Assembly: GCA_020796225.1 (NCBI GenBank)
Contig: CM036756.1
Span: forward strand, 58,310,616 to 58,374,615
Length of the DNA stretch: 64,000 nt
Direction of reading: 5' to 3'
DNA from: Arion vulgaris
Taxonomy: Eukaryota > Mollusca > Gastropoda > Stylommatophora > Arionidae
The position numbers and the translations under genes were made by a program. Shown one piece after another: positions 10,956 to 21,662 of the stretch. The number at the start of each line of letters is the position of its first letter. Positions within the stretch are counted from its first letter, which is position 1. Under the pieces are notes generated by a model, which had not been told where the DNA came from, did no database searches, and saw only the letters and a list, made by a program, of their open reading frames with translations.

Positions 10956-11304
10956 GTGATTGTATCTATATTTCTATAAGATTTTGTTTTCCCATTATTA
11001 TCACTCTTTTTGATTTCATACATCTCTAGTTTCTGTTTGTTGTACTTCTCTCTATGATTTCATGTATTTGTCTCTACAAAAAAGTGTGCGTCCTTTCTAT
11101 GCTGTTTTTCAAGTCTCCGGCATCTCAGATTCAGCCATTTCTATTTTTCTATCCTGCAATTATCTTGTATTATCCAATATTTAGTCTGTTATCTTCTTCC
11201 ATCTCTTGTTTCTTTTCCCCTTCTGACATCCGTGTGACAATGAAATTTCCAGTCATTCATTTCTTCCTTGTTTTGTATTTTATTTTTCTAAAATGATTTC
11301 AGAT
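10956..11304. other. No gene recognised
   Basis: T-rich sequence. The 80-codon frame at 11054-11296 is hydrophobic only because of T richness and shows no domain. Confidence 0.4.
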
Positions 11305-11720
11305 ATGTGATGTATTGATTATCATCATCACCAGGTGCCTTCTCCGCATTGAAGGTTGCCTGCAATGAATCTAAAGCATCCTGTCTTTCGCCTTGGTGTT
11401 GCACTCTGCCATACTGTATCCTGTCCATTTCTTTAAATTTCCTTCCCACTTATCTCTCGGTCTTCCTCTTGCTGTTCGTCCTTCAACTTTTCCCTCTAGT
11501 AAAGATTTTATCAAGGTATCATGCCTTTTTATGTTCCCAAAATACTTTACTTGTCTAAATTTTATTTCTCTTAATAATTGTTTTTTTATGTCTAGTTTTC
11601 CTAATGTATTGATACCTTTCGTATTATCCATGTTTGATAATACTTTGTATTTGCACTATTATATTGTATCTACTCTTAACTACTATGCTAAATCTCTCCC
11701 TTAATTCTTCATCTGTAACG
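11305..11720 (-). mobile_element. LINE LJ, C-terminal end, copy 1
   Basis: An 86-codon minus-strand frame (11371-11631) reads YFGNIKRHDTLIKSLLEGK, then RGRPRDKWEGNLKKWTG and KAKDRML. The order YFGHIKRH...LLEG(K), RGRPR..W..N...WTG, A.DR is a familiar LINE polymerase terminus. A related plus-strand copy is at 43790. Confidence 0.8.
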
Positions 11721-11729
11721 CTAAATCTA

Positions 11730-11890
11730 GTTTGATATCATCATCATCATCAGGTGCCGTGCTAGCTGGCATAGGCGATCATGGATATCCACAAATCTCT
11801 GTCTTTGGTATTTACTATAATCTCAAATGCTGACGCTCTTCCGTGCCATGAAGTCAGGCTATTCATCCTTTTCTCTCTCTGTCTTCTAGT
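11730..11890 (-). mobile_element. LINE LE 3' end, copy 1
   Basis: Reverse of LE sequence: starts with (ATC)n, has GGCGATCATGGATATCCAC and CGTGCCATGAAGTCAGGCTA. Compare 15590-15730 and 57960-58250. Directly abuts LJ. Confidence 0.65.
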
Positions 11891-11942
11891 CTGATATTGT
11901 GCTGCTGTCTTTAAAAGTTAAAATGTTTAAAAGAAAAGAAGA

Positions 11943-12258
11943 AGTAAAAGAACCCTATTTATACCATGTGGTATATAGGGTAACACAGTAAAAAAAGTAA
12001 AGACCCCTTTCATAGATGTGGTATATAGGGCAATACAGTGTTAGACCTGTATTTTTAATTGACCGTCGGCACGCGAAGGGTGATGTGGTCAGCATCACAC
12101 CGGCCGCCTTTACTTCCCAGAGCATGTCTGGTACCCAGTTGAGGCTGGGTCGACCTGAGAGCCGTCGTGGTCCGGGAAAAATTCAACGCCCACTGGACCA
12201 ACCCGGACCACCAGCCTTGAGAAGCGAGTTCACTAACAACTACGCTACCGCGGCTCTC
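11943..12258 (-). mobile_element. SINE S4, copy 2, with internal duplication
   Basis: S4 read in reverse: tail-side block GTGGTATATAGGG occurs twice (near 11968 and 12018), showing a duplication of about 50 bp inside the 3' region. The head side ends ACCGCGGCTCTC, whose reverse carries the A-box-like TAGCGTAGTTG and B box GGTTCAATTCC in better copies. The next S4 copy follows with no gap. Confidence 0.8.
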
Positions 12259-12488
12259 AACACAGTGTTAGGCCCGTATTTTTCATTGACCGTCGGCACA
12301 CGATGAGTGACGTGGTCAACATCACGTCGTCCGCCTTTACTTTCCAGTGCTTTAGATGTGAGCCAATTAATCCTGGGTCGATCTGAGAGCCGTTACTGTC
12401 GGAAAAAATGTCACACCTACTGTGGAATTGAACCCGCAACACCAGCAAAGAAGCAAATTCAGTAACAACTATGCTACTACAGGTCTCT
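12259..12488 (-). mobile_element. SINE S4, copy 3, in tandem with copy 2
   Basis: Begins at ACAGTGTTAGGCCCGTATTT immediately after the head of copy 2, so the two are head-to-tail. The head at the right ends GCTACTACAGGTCTCT. Tandem SINEs can arise by a second insertion at the tail-head junction or by unequal exchange. Confidence 0.8.
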
Positions 12489-12859
12489 AAAATGTTTAAA
12501 TGTTTTCTAAATTTCCCAATTACAAGGTACCAGTTAGACGAAACAAATGTACTGGAAACTCAACTTTCCTCACCATGTTTCACAATCTCTAATTTTGTAT
12601 ATACGTAATAGCGACTCCGTTCTTCGTATTTAGATTTTAAGTGTAAATTGACATCATTACTGTTCCAGAACAGAGTCAATTCAGTTCCTACTATATACCT
12701 CATTAAGCAAGAGACTAGGCTAGAGTAATGTCGTTGTTTAAGCTGGATATGAATACGAAACGTTACCTTGAAATTTCATCTGACGTTAATATGAAACCAA
12801 AACAAAACCCACAAATCTCAAGCACTCGTGCTCATATATGAATGAATGAAAATCCTGGC
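12489..12859. other. No gene recognised
   Basis: AT-rich sequence without coding signal or shared repeat. Confidence 0.4.
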
Positions 12860-13085
12860 ATATCCTTTACATAACCTTGCCATCAACCACAGTAAACGAG
12901 TCGTTGATTTTCTAGGCACCACTTATACGTTTAGTAGTTTGTCATTTGCTTTCTTGAACGGTGTGGTCTATTCCTACCGTTCGTTAAAATCCAAGGGAAC
13001 TAAATTGATTCCAAACTTGCCCGCCGTGGAGTTTGAACCAGGTACACTTGGGTTGTGATTAAGCTCACTATCGCTTAAGCTACTG
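12860..13085 (-). mobile_element. SINE S3, copy 2
   Basis: Well-kept S3 with CATCAACCACAGTAAACGAG, CACCACTTATACGTTTAGTA and CCGTGGAGTTTGAACCAGGT. The reverse of the right end gives the tRNA-like head with B box GGTTCAAACTCC. Confidence 0.8.
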
Positions 13086-13124
13086 TATGTGCATGTATGT
13101 GTATTTATGTCATACATTGAGAGA

Positions 13125-13230
13125 AACATCATAATAATCATAATCATAGTTGTCATGGTCGTATCATCAAAATTAGCACCATCATCATCATCAAAATCAT
13201 CATGATTATCATCTGCCGTGCCATATCGTC
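13125..13230. repeat. Imperfect ATC/ATA triplet run
   Basis: Interrupted (ATC)n and (ATA)n steps. The Asp/Thr-rich minus-strand frame here is a translation of this run. Confidence 0.7.
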
Positions 13231-13325
13231 TTTGTGATGATGAATAACCACAGCTATCAGACCCCAGCGTTGTCAATCAGCTTAGTTTTGATGCTCTAGT
13301 ATGTCACGCTTTAATGATGCATTGT

Positions 13326-13533
13326 GCCCGCGTGCCCAACGTGTTTGTAGCGCGTTGGACTACGGTGACTAGTCCTCTGTAAGTGCGGGTTCAACTCCGC
13401 GGACTGGCAGAAAAGCTACAGGTTCCCCAGATTTACGGTGTTCGTGGCACCGAGCCGAAAGGTTACGATGTCCATGACACCGAGCCAAAGAGCTTTCAGC
13501 TCAAGTGTTTCTGGATCGGAAAAAAAAAAAAAA
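13326..13533 (+). mobile_element. SINE S1, copy 2
   Basis: Head GCCCGCGTGCCCAACGTG, A-box region TAGCGCGTTGGAC, B box GGTTCAACTCC, then two units of the 28 bp internal repeat and a poly(A) tail of 13. This is the clearest tRNA-like head of the S1 family. Confidence 0.85.
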
Positions 13534-14344
13534 TTATGCATAGTAGTGTATCCCTCTCTCTCTCTCTCTTTCTCTCTGTCTGTTGTCCTCTATTTTTTCC
13601 AACAATTGATCCCATTGCTATAATGTGTTCTAACATCTGTCTTCACGTAACATGCTCAAAAAACGGATGATAACCACAATTGGATAAGACAAATAAGTGA
13701 ATTAAACTAATGTCAAATTCACAATAGAATTCGGAATGTACAAATAACAACATATCTCAGATAGTTTACTACATAATTGATATTATATATATATTTCTCA
13801 ATTAAATAATATATTCAGCTGTCAAAAGCACTTTATTTCAAAAGAATGATTTCAAATTTAGCGTGAACGATGAAGGTATTTTCCTGCAACCTTGAATTTG
13901 ACAAAATAGCTATTATCGTTATTGATAAGGCATGTTATTTTTGAAATATAATGCAACTGATATTTTTTTTCCTTCTTTATAATCCAATTTGTGACTCAAA
14001 TATTCTTTTTGTTAATTCAGTTGATGTTGTCAGAGAATATATTTTATTATTGACGTGAAAATATGTCTGTTATGTTTTTCTCATAAAGAGTTGAGTGCCC
14101 TTAAAAAACAAATTCAACTCTTATCAAACGCTTACCTTTCCGTATGTATAAGTTATTTGATTATCTCCGTGCGTGTGTGCGTGCGTGCTTGAGTTTTGTG
14201 CGTGAGTGAATGCTTGCGTGCATTGCGTGCTTGTGGGGTTTGTATTTACTTTTATCGTGACAACACCTCAACGAGACGTTTAATGCTAAGATTATTTACG
14301 AAAATAATAAAACATGATGTCTACGTTATTATATATACATATAT
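13534..14344. other. No gene recognised
   Basis: Contains a (TCTC)n run at about 13549-13580, AT-rich DNA, and a GTGCGTGC-rich stretch at 14165-14250. No coding signal. Confidence 0.4.
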
Positions 14345-14790
14345 TGATTGATTAATTGATTGATTGATTAATTGATTGATATGACCACCAGCATTACACT
14401 TCGGTGAGTAACAATGTGTGCCCGATCTCTTTTTCTTACACAGGAAGATCTCAGCTACAGTGCACGAACTCCATAGCACCGGCAAGGGTCCCCGATGTCA
14501 TTTTGAAGATGGTAAAGATATTTTTGTTGGAATTTTATTTAAAATTTTTTTCCAATGAATTTTACCCGGGCAGCGGCTTTCCAGCCTGCTCTTCTCGATT
14601 TTGAACTGCCAAGCGTTCTTTTACGTGCTCAAATTTAACACGGGACATACGTTTTATCCTCTGTCTCCGATAGGACTAGAAACTCGATCTCACCTACACT
14701 GAGATCAGGATCTCTGGAAAATTATCCAGAGCGAACCTTTTACCTTTCGCACGAGGGATGAGCACCTAACCTCTACGTCACTGAGACCTC
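14345..14790 (-). mobile_element. SINE S2, copy 3
   Basis: Nearly complete. The left end is a (TGAT/TAAT)n tail. The body blocks ATGACCACCAGCATTACACT, GGCAGCGGCTTTCCAGCCTG and CTCCGATAGGACTAGAAAC are present. The right end is the tRNA-derived head in reverse. Confidence 0.82.
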
Positions 14791-14975
14791 TTTGATTATC
14801 TATGTGCGCGTGTGTGCGTGTGTGGGCTTGTGGGCGTGTGTGGGATTGTGTGCTTGTATATGAGTGCGTGGTGGATTGCGCGCGTGTGGGGTGTTTTGTT
14901 TATTTTTACAGTGATAAAATAGCAACCAGATTTTGAATGCTTAGATTATTGATAAATAGAATAAAACGCTTTATA

Positions 14976-14987
14976 TTTATATTATAT

Positions 14988-15027
<40 letters not shown>
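14976..15027. repeat. (TA)n-(GA)n compound microsatellite
   Basis: A TA run passes directly into GAGAGA. A GTGCGTGTGTG-rich stretch lies just upstream at 14800-14890. Confidence 0.85.
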
Positions 15028-15029
<2 letters not shown>

Positions 15030-15227
15030 TTGACTTTTTGTTCTTGTGTTACTCTGTCGGAAACAGAATTATTCTTAATTTTTTTCTTGAAGTTGTGACA
15101 GTCGCAACATTCCTGGGGGGGCTTTCCTTTTATTGTTTTCTTTATCTAGTTATTTAGTGACCGAATGCATTTATTTGTAAAATTTGTCCTTGAAGTCGTT
15201 CTGTTTTGTTCTTGTAGTTAGAGCTCG

Positions 15228-15483
15228 CTCATGTGGTACCGTGGCCCTAAAGGAAGCAAAGAATAGTACCGCTGCGACCTACAAGGCATGAAGAAAGAGG
15301 CGACTGATGTTGGGGAGCCTAGTGAAGCTACCTAGTAAATATAAGATTCTCAGAAATTGGATGTGCTGGTCTACTTGCTGGCGCATAACTGACAGAACGT
15401 GCAATCGCTCTTAGGCTCAGATCACATACAGATCACACGGAGTGGTTAACAAGTGGTCGATGTGGAGATTTCGAAGAAGAAGT
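15228..15483 (+). mobile_element. SINE S6, copy 4
   Basis: Starts CATGTGGTACCGTGGCCC and ends with GATTTCGAAGAAGAAGTAG. The full S6 block order is kept, including GATCACACGGAGTGGTTAAC, with scattered substitutions. Confidence 0.8.
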
Positions 15484-15589
15484 AGTTGAAACTGAAGATG
15501 GGAACGTTGTTTTCTTTCATAAAGAAGAGAAATTGTTATTGTTCTAAGTCGGTCGGCTTAACATTTTAGAAGACATGACAACGTGTAGA

Positions 15590-15730
15590 ACGAAAATGCT
15601 GGACAGTCTGGCATCATGGCACGGAAAAGTGTCAACATCAGAAATGATAGTCAGCACAAAGGACAGATAGTTGTGGACATCCATGATCGTATACGCTTAC
15701 TGGTATGGCACATGATGATGATTTCTTAAA
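15590..15730 (+). mobile_element. LINE LE 3' end, copy 2
   Basis: Blocks ATGCTGGACAGTCTGGC, ATCATGGCACGGAAA and GTGTCAACATCAGAAATGA, ending in ATGATGATGAT. Corresponds to 58110-58250 of the better LE copy. Confidence 0.7.
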
Positions 15731-15884
15731 TATACGACTACCAGACCGATTTTATACTCAAAATAATCGTAACGTATATTTTTTTAAATCATATAAGCAG
15801 CCATGCATGCACTGTTAGGAGCAGCAGCAATATTGATACTATTCTTAGCAGCAGGAGTAAAAGTGACAGTCGTAGTGGAGGTGG

Positions 15885-16009
15885 GACTTTGTTGAGAGGG
15901 GAAAGAAATATCATACTCAATTCCATGGAAGAGATTGAGCGAGTTTCTCAGGACAGAGCGGTATGGGTAAATTACCTGCAGGACTTATGTAACGTATAAT
16001 GGTACGAGA

Positions 16010-16011
<2 letters not shown>
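15885..16011 (+). mobile_element. LINE LB 3' end, copy 2
   Basis: A 127 bp tail fragment: TTCCATGGAAGAGATTGAGC, GGACAGAGCGGTATGGG, TGTAACGTATAATGGTACG. It ends at a (TA)n run, like copy 1. Confidence 0.8.

Positions 16012-16066
<55 letters not shown>
16012..16066. repeat. (TA)n microsatellite, host of MITE M2
   Basis: About 27 TA steps following LINE LB. The run resumes at 16233-16250 on the far side of the MITE, so one microsatellite was split by the insertion. Confidence 0.9.
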
Positions 16067-16071
<5 letters not shown>

Positions 16072-16232
16072 GCGGCTCGTCATTAAATGGCCATAGTGGC
16101 CGGCCCACCAAAAATAATGTGTAACATATATTTATTATTTAATTAATTAAAATATAACCTAACTCAAAGCCATGATTTTCCAGAAAATTTGTGTCAGGCC
16201 CCACCAACAATTACGATCACGAGCGGCCACTG
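16067..16232 (-). mobile_element. MITE M2 (hAT-like), copy 2
   Basis: 166 bp with termini TAGTGGCGGCTCGT and ACGAGCGGCCACTG, inverted relative to copy 1 at 687. Flanked on both sides by TATATATA, which would serve as its 8 bp TSD. Internal AAAATAATGTGTAACAT matches copy 1 in reverse. Confidence 0.78.
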
Positions 16233-16257
16233 TATATATATATATATATAAAATCCT

Positions 16258-16410
16258 CTGTCCGAATGTATTCGAGCGCGGCTTAGATGAGGGAGAGCCG
16301 TGTTCAATTCACGATTACGCCAAGGATTTTTTCTGCTGTGAGTATAAAAGAAAATCCTAACCTGAACAGCTTCGCGGCGACTGTACTAGTCATGCGACCA
16401 TTAAATAATA
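16258..16410 (+). mobile_element. SINE S7, copy 1 (5' truncated)
   Basis: Shares GAATGTATTCGAGCG, GTTCAATTCACGATTA, CAAGGATTTTTTCTG, AAAGAAAATCCTAACCTGAA and ACTAGTCAT.CGACCATTAAA with copy 2 at 17269. The 5' part of the tRNA-like head is lost. Confidence 0.75.
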
Positions 16411-16519
16411 TATATATATATAGTATTGTTTGTGGTGGTGGTGGGTGGTGTGGTTAGGATGATGGTAGTAGTATTAGCGGTAGCTTTCTTCGTTAGACAT
16501 TGCTGCCTATGCCTGCTTG

Positions 16520-16775
16520 AAATGAAAATCGTGGCTTATCAACCGCAATACAGGACGTAGTCATCAACCACAGTAAACGAGTCGTTGATTTGCTAGGCAC
16601 CACTTAGACGTTCAATAGTTTGCCTTTGCTTTCTGAACGGTGAGGTCTATTTTTACCTCTTTTTGTAAATTTCTGCAGAAACGAATGTGCTTCCAAACTT
16701 GCCCACCGTGGGGTTTGAACCAGGTACGCTTGAGTTTGTGATCGAGCTCACTACCGCTTGAGCTACATACGCTCA
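16520..16775 (-). mobile_element. SINE S3, copy 3
   Basis: S3 in reverse with a tail-side ATGAAAATCGTGGCTTATC and a head-side GTGATCGAGCTCACTACCG. The duplicate TTTTTACCTCTTTTTG region is slightly expanded. Confidence 0.8.
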
Positions 16776-17268
16776 TCATGCCTGCTTACTGAACTGTAAT
16801 CAAAGAAATCAATTTCCGATATATAATTCGTGTAAATTGTTGTCTTTTTCTGCTTTCCACATTAGTTTCTCTTCCCAAACTACAAATTTTCGTTAACAAA
16901 CTATCGATCGAAATTTATTTCAAGTTAACCTTAGAACTTGATTTCTTTCGATCAAGTCCACTCACTCTGATACCTGCCTAAGATACTAGCCAAGGAGATC
17001 GATGATATGCACGTGACGTAATTTCTCAAAAATCAATACTCAATTCGTTCACATATTTTGTTTGGAAATATATTATTTACATTATTCTAGTAATATCTGT
17101 TTATTGTTATAATGTTTCTTATATTAGTTGTTTGCTTAAAGTGACAGAAAATTTTTAAGGAATATGCATTATCTAAACACTTTCATGACCCACTAATTAA
17201 TTAAAATATCACTGGCGTTGATCATGATAAACAAATATACAACACATCGTGTCATTATTGGGATGGTC
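16776..17268. other. No gene recognised
   Basis: AT-rich DNA; no coding signal and no family shared in the window. Confidence 0.4.
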
Positions 17269-17440
17269 TCTGTAGCCTGGGAGGTGCGTCTGGCTGAATG
17301 TATTCGAGCGAGGCTTACATGCGAGAGACCACGTTCAATTCACGATTAGGTCAAGGATTTTTTCTGTTTCGTGGGAATAAAGAAAATCCTAACCTGAATA
17401 GCTTCGTGTCGACTGCACTAGTCATACGACCATTAAATTT
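17269..17440 (+). mobile_element. SINE S7, copy 2
   Basis: Head GGTCTCTGTAGCCTGGGAGG runs into a B-box-like GTTCAATTCAC. The body is about 80 bp and ends ACGACCATTAAATT. Only two copies occur here, so tRNA ancestry is inferred from the box spacing and is not firm. Confidence 0.7.
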
Positions 17441-17524
17441 CCCAGGCGTTCGTCTCACTTGTCCTACATCAGCCTAAAACGCGGTACTACCAGTGGTACT
17501 ACCAGCGGTAACGAAAGCTTTTTT

Positions 17525-17959
17525 CTGTAGTCTGGGGTTAAAGCTCTCACTTCTCGCTTCTAAGGTACTCGGTTCGTTCCCTCGTGAAGTGATTGGGATT
17601 TTCCCCCCGATGTTCTTCATCTGAGTGTAGGTGAGATTGAGTTCCTAGTCCTATGAGAGAGGAACGATAAAACTCAAGTCTCGTGTTCAAAAAGCGAACG
17701 TAAAAGAACCCTTGGCAGATGAAAATAAAACAAAACCAGTCTGGAAAGCTGCTGCTTGGCGCAGTTCATTAAAATTATTTCAACATAAAATTTATAAAAA
17801 GAATTTATTTTTACCATCTTGAAAATTACATCAGGATCTCATGCTGGTGCTATGGAGTGCATGCACTGACTCTGAGATCTTGCTATGTAGGAAAGAGAAG
17901 GGAGCACATCTGGTTACTCATCGAACAGCAATTATCATAGTCTTATCAATCAATCAATG
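17525..17959 (+). mobile_element. SINE S2, copy 4
   Basis: Plus-strand S2: head with B box GGTTCGTTCC, TGAGTGTAGGTGAGATTGAG, GAGTTCCTAGTCCTATGAGA, and a (TCAA)n tail at 17946-17957. This copy has one unit of the segment that is multiplied about 15-fold at 52035. Confidence 0.82.
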
Positions 17960-18079
17960 ACATTATTCAGTATTTTCCTATCGAGTTTATGTCGTATGAG
18001 AATTGTGGACGGTCTATACTCTAAGCGTGACATAATAAGCAGACAATCCTTAACGATTATCTCAAATACGACTAAATGA

Positions 18080-18330
18080 TCTTAAAGCTGACTGGTTGAC
18101 TTCACTACTTTCTTATTTTACTGCATTAGATTTTACGACATATGCTTCGGTCTTCTTCGCATAAATTGCATGCCACTAGCTGAAAGTATAGCAGAAATCA
18201 CCATCTCCGTAGCTCTGGCAACAGTCCTAGACTGTCTCTGGACAAAAAATGCTCCCTTTAAAAAATGCAAACTCACGACCTTACGAATGCACGGAAAGGT
18301 ACTAAGCCATTTAGTCATAGACACCCCTCA
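18080..18330 (-). mobile_element. SINE S8, copy 2
   Basis: S8 blocks TTCGGTCTTCTTCGCA, CATGCCACTAGCTGA and TCCGTAGCTCTGGCAAC. Its frames on both strands (18133-18409) are readings through the SINE. Confidence 0.65.
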
Positions 18331-18599
18331 CAATAATGTGTTCATTATTGGATTTAACTATGAGAAAATTTGTTCAATGTTTACATTGTTAAAGTATAAA
18401 TACGAGTGACTACCATAATGAATGCTTAGACTGTGAACTGGAAGCCTATAGAAAGGAAGTGATAAAATGAATGAACTCATTAACTACCAGAAACCTCTAA
18501 GAATGACATATAATTTAATCAACTTAATTTTACGGTCACTTTTCTACAAAAGGAGATAGCATTCATTAAAATCTGTTGACTAATATAATAAGAATACGT

Positions 18600-19045
18600 A
18601 ACTTAATTAGTGCATATACAGACTGTTGTATCAATTCTAATAGACGCCAGCGAGATTTTTTAACATGAATAAAGATATAGAAAGTAAGTTGAATGAAGTT
18701 GTAAATAGATGTCTGTGAAAAATAATGAACATAAAATGGAACTAATTCAGAAGTGATAAAATGAGAGAAATGTCTGGTCAACCACTAATAACAACTGGTA
18801 TAAGAAAGCGAAAATGGAGATATGTTGGACACACATTGAGAAGAAATGATCAACGAATATCAAAGCAAACAAATTAAAATGTCATAGGATGCAAGGTTCA
18901 AGAAGAGAAACGACCTAAGGAGACCTGAAACGAAATTTGCGTAAAGAGACAGAAATATCGGTCTCAGTTCCTGAAGCTTTAGCATGCCCAGGGTAGAGCG
19001 TATGGAAATTGTGCAGGCTCTATGTAACGTATAATGGGAGAGAGA
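18600..19045 (+). mobile_element. LINE LB, C-terminal end, copy 3
   Basis: Parallels 27830-28235 of the long LB copy: a reading like KDIESKLNEV then RCL-KIMN, MSGQPLITTGIRKRKWRYVG and RRNDQRISKQ, then the 3' UTR with TGTAACGTATAATGG. Stops and indels break every frame. Confidence 0.8.
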
Positions 19046-19098
19046 ACAGTTTTTTGATAAGACTTAGTGTTAAGCAGAGCAAATTTATTCCGCACATT

Positions 19099-19533
19099 GT
19101 CAGTTTGGTAGTTTAAGTGTTAACACCAAGAGAGACATGTCAGTTTGGTAGTTTAAATGTTAACACCAAGAGAGACATGTCAGTTTGGTAGTTTGTTAAC
19201 ACCAAGAGAGACATGTCAGTTTGGTAGTTTAAGTGTTAACACCAAGAGAGACATGTCAGTTTGGTAGTTTAAATGTTAACACCAAGAGAGACATGTCAGT
19301 TTGGTAGTTTGTTAACACCAAGAGAGACATGTCAGTTTGGTAGTTTAAATGTTAACACCAAGAGAGACATGTCAGTTTGGTAGTTTAAATGTTAACACCA
19401 AGAGAGACATGTCAGTTTGGTAGTTTAAGTGTTAACACCAAGAGAGACATGTCAGTTTGATAGTTTAAATGCTAACACTAAGAGAGACATGTCAGTTTGG
19501 TAGTTTAAGTGTTAACACCAAGAGAGACATGTC
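19099..19533 (+). repeat. 40 bp minisatellite with a trimer period
   Basis: Eleven units of TCAGTTTGGTAGTTTAARTG plus TTAACACCAAGAGAGACATG. Units 3 and 6 lack 6 bp (34 bp each). The order 40-40-34 occurs twice in a row, so the array grew partly by copying a 114 bp trimer. Unit 10 is the most diverged. Confidence 0.9.
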
Positions 19534-19549
19534 AGTGAATAGAGACATT

Positions 19550-20000
19550 ATACATGGTTGTATATACTTGTCTTTCGTGTCGGTCAAGTTGCACGGATGC
19601 CTGATAAAAGCATTATAAAACAGTTATATGTGGCGAGCTTGATCAGGGCAGACGATTGGTTGATGGACACGAAAAACGCTTCAAAGACTCTTTCTAAATT
19701 TCTTCGATTCAAAAACCACGTGATAGAAATCACTTGCTCACGATCGCCAAATGCGGTGCTGTAGAAATACAAAATAACTCGCATAGCTGAGAATCGTCGT
19801 GCTGTTGAGACGCAGAGAAAACGAGCTGCGTGAAAAGACAGAACACACAACACCCACATGTCCGATCTTGAACATATATACCCACCTGCGTTTGGGGATT
19901 GTATTCCAGAATTGTATTTTTCACTCACCTCTGCACATACAAGAGAGAAGCAACAACACACGGTTGGCGTTGTTGTCATCAATTGCGATGTAAGGCTGTA
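19550..20000 (+). mobile_element. LINE LH fragment, copy 2
   Basis: Reads VGQVARMPDKSIIKQL then, in another frame, ITRIAENRRAVETQRKRAA, the same motif as the LH copy at 8560. A further frame holds TREKQQHTVGVVV. At least two frameshifts. The zinc-finger cysteines seen at 53030 are not kept. Confidence 0.65.
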
Positions 20001-20130
20001 ACATATACTTGTTTTTACAATGTGCATGTCTGTGAGCGTGTGTTTGACTTTTTTTGTGTGCAGTCTTTGTTAGTTGGAATTTGTCCACGATGTGAAAATA
20101 AAATGTATTATTGCTTCCACTATATATTAT

Positions 20131-20750
20131 TGATTGATTGAATGACCATTATCATTGCACTTCGGTGAGTAACCATGTGTGCTCCGATCTCTTTCTTACA
20201 CAGAAAGATCTCAGCTGCAATGCACGAAATCCACAGCACCGGCGAGTGTCCCGATGTAATTTTGAAGATGGTGAAGATATTTTTGTAGTAATTCAAAAAA
20301 AAACTTTTCTAATGAATGATGGGGAAGCGGTTTTCCAGCCCGCTCTTCTCAATTTTGAACTGTCAATGATTCTGTTTTTTTTTTGGTCTATTGTCTATTC
20401 CCAGGTGGAAGGTGAAGCTGTCCACTCTTGCCGTTAAGCGTAGGGAAGGAAGCTTTAATTTGAGTTCTAGGGCCAAATGAGTCGCCCTTGTGTTATATTC
20501 GTGTTTATGTGGTGCGGTCTTGATACTGTTTATCCTTCTTTTTCTTGGTCTTCCCTTAGCTCTAGTACGTGATCTCTTATATCGTATGCTGTTATTGGTG
20601 GTTGGTTGTATTTCATTCACATTAAATGTCCACACCACTTTGCGATTAATGATTCTTTTACGTTCTGCAATTGTACACGGGACGTACGTTTTATCGTTCG
20701 TCTGCGAAAGAGCTAGGAACTTGATGTCACCTAATACTGACATCAGATCA
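20131..20750 (-). mobile_element. SINE S2, copy 5, split by a LINE
   Basis: The left part (20131-20373) holds the tail (TGAT)n and body. The right part (20648-20750) resumes with GATTCTTTTACGTTCTGCAA and ACACGGGACGTACGTTTTAT. Its tRNA-like head is absent at the right. A 274 bp LINE piece interrupts it. Confidence 0.8.
20374..20647 (-). mobile_element. LINE C-terminal fragment nested in S2, 9 bp TSD
   Basis: The direct repeat aatgattct (20365-20373 and 20648-20656) brackets the insert. The minus strand reads NRKVVWTFNVNEI, then RAKGRPRKRRINSI, which is a LINE polymerase terminus of the W-x-x-H, GRPRKR kind in weakened form. Its 3' end is the T-rich run at the left. The insertion is younger than the SINE. 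Confidence 0.72.
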
Positions 20751-21026
20751 GTATATATTAATTACACTACGATATAGTGTATTTGTCGTAGAGTGGTCTA
20801 GCTTATTAACATAAACATATTTACACACATTAAGTTCTAATACATCGGATTCACTTCATTGCATAGAGTTTTCCCACAAACGTTTATCATTTCTGCTGAC
20901 GACCAGTTCGGATGTTGACATTCTTCCGTGCCATGAAGCCGGACTCTTTAGAATTAACTAGCCTATTCTACTCTATACATCTGATCTGCATCTACCATTT
21001 GATGTTATCAGTGTCTCAAGATATTT

Positions 21027-21285
21027 CTTATATATACATCGAACGCTCCATATCAATCACTTGTTAACCACACTGTGTGATTTGTATATGATTTGAACCT
21101 AAGAGTGATTGTAAGTTGTGGCAGTTATGCGCCTACAAGTAGGCCAGCACAGCCGATTTCTGCGATGCTTTTTATTTACTAGGGTAGCTTCCCTAGGTCC
21201 TTCATCAGTCGCCTCAAGACATACCTTGTAGGTCGCAGTGGTACTATTTTTTGCATCCCTTGCCGGCCCCGGCACCACACAGGAG
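21027..21285 (-). mobile_element. SINE S6, copy 5, with 11 bp TSD
   Basis: tcaagatattt at 21016-21026 and 21286-21296 brackets an S6 copy in reverse. The 3' side lacks the usual GAA tail and goes directly from the TSD region into TATACATCGAACGCTCC. Confidence 0.85.
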
Positions 21286-21584
21286 TCAAGATATTTAAAT
21301 TGATAAACTTATCTTAGTTTTGTTAGAGAAATTGGTTCCGTATATTTTTGGCACTTTGTGAGAAGATACAGAGTTAAAACTTAGTGACAAATAGTAAACT
21401 TGATGGAGAAAATAGCAAGAGAAATGAAAAGAGAGAGATTATTACCTGAACGACTTCGCCTCATGGCATGGTACTTACAAAAACACGTACCTGATCAGGG
21501 TCTTTGGTAATCCTATAAGATAGAAAATCATTGCCGTCCACGCTAATCGGCACCTCGCATGAAGATGACACCTACACTGATCCA

Positions 21585-21592
<8 letters not shown>

Positions 21593-21655
<63 letters not shown>

Positions 21656-21662
21656 TATATAT
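21593..21662. repeat. (TA)n microsatellite, about 70 bp
   Basis: Nearly pure TA repeat with one AAATATA interruption near the right end. Encodes the Tyr-Ile run seen in translation. Confidence 0.95.

Noticed and set aside
13326..13440. tRNA gene suggested by A and B boxes
   Set aside because: Boxes are present but acceptor and anticodon stems do not pair, and the unit is repeated with a SINE body; the same holds for the heads of S2, S3, S4, S8 and S9.
20363..20743. 126-codon minus-strand frame as a gene
   Set aside because: It crosses from SINE S2 into a nested LINE fragment and back.
20890..20945. Another LINE LE copy (TTCCGTGCCATGAAGCCGG)
   Set aside because: Only about 40 bp of similarity, too short to support as a separate feature.
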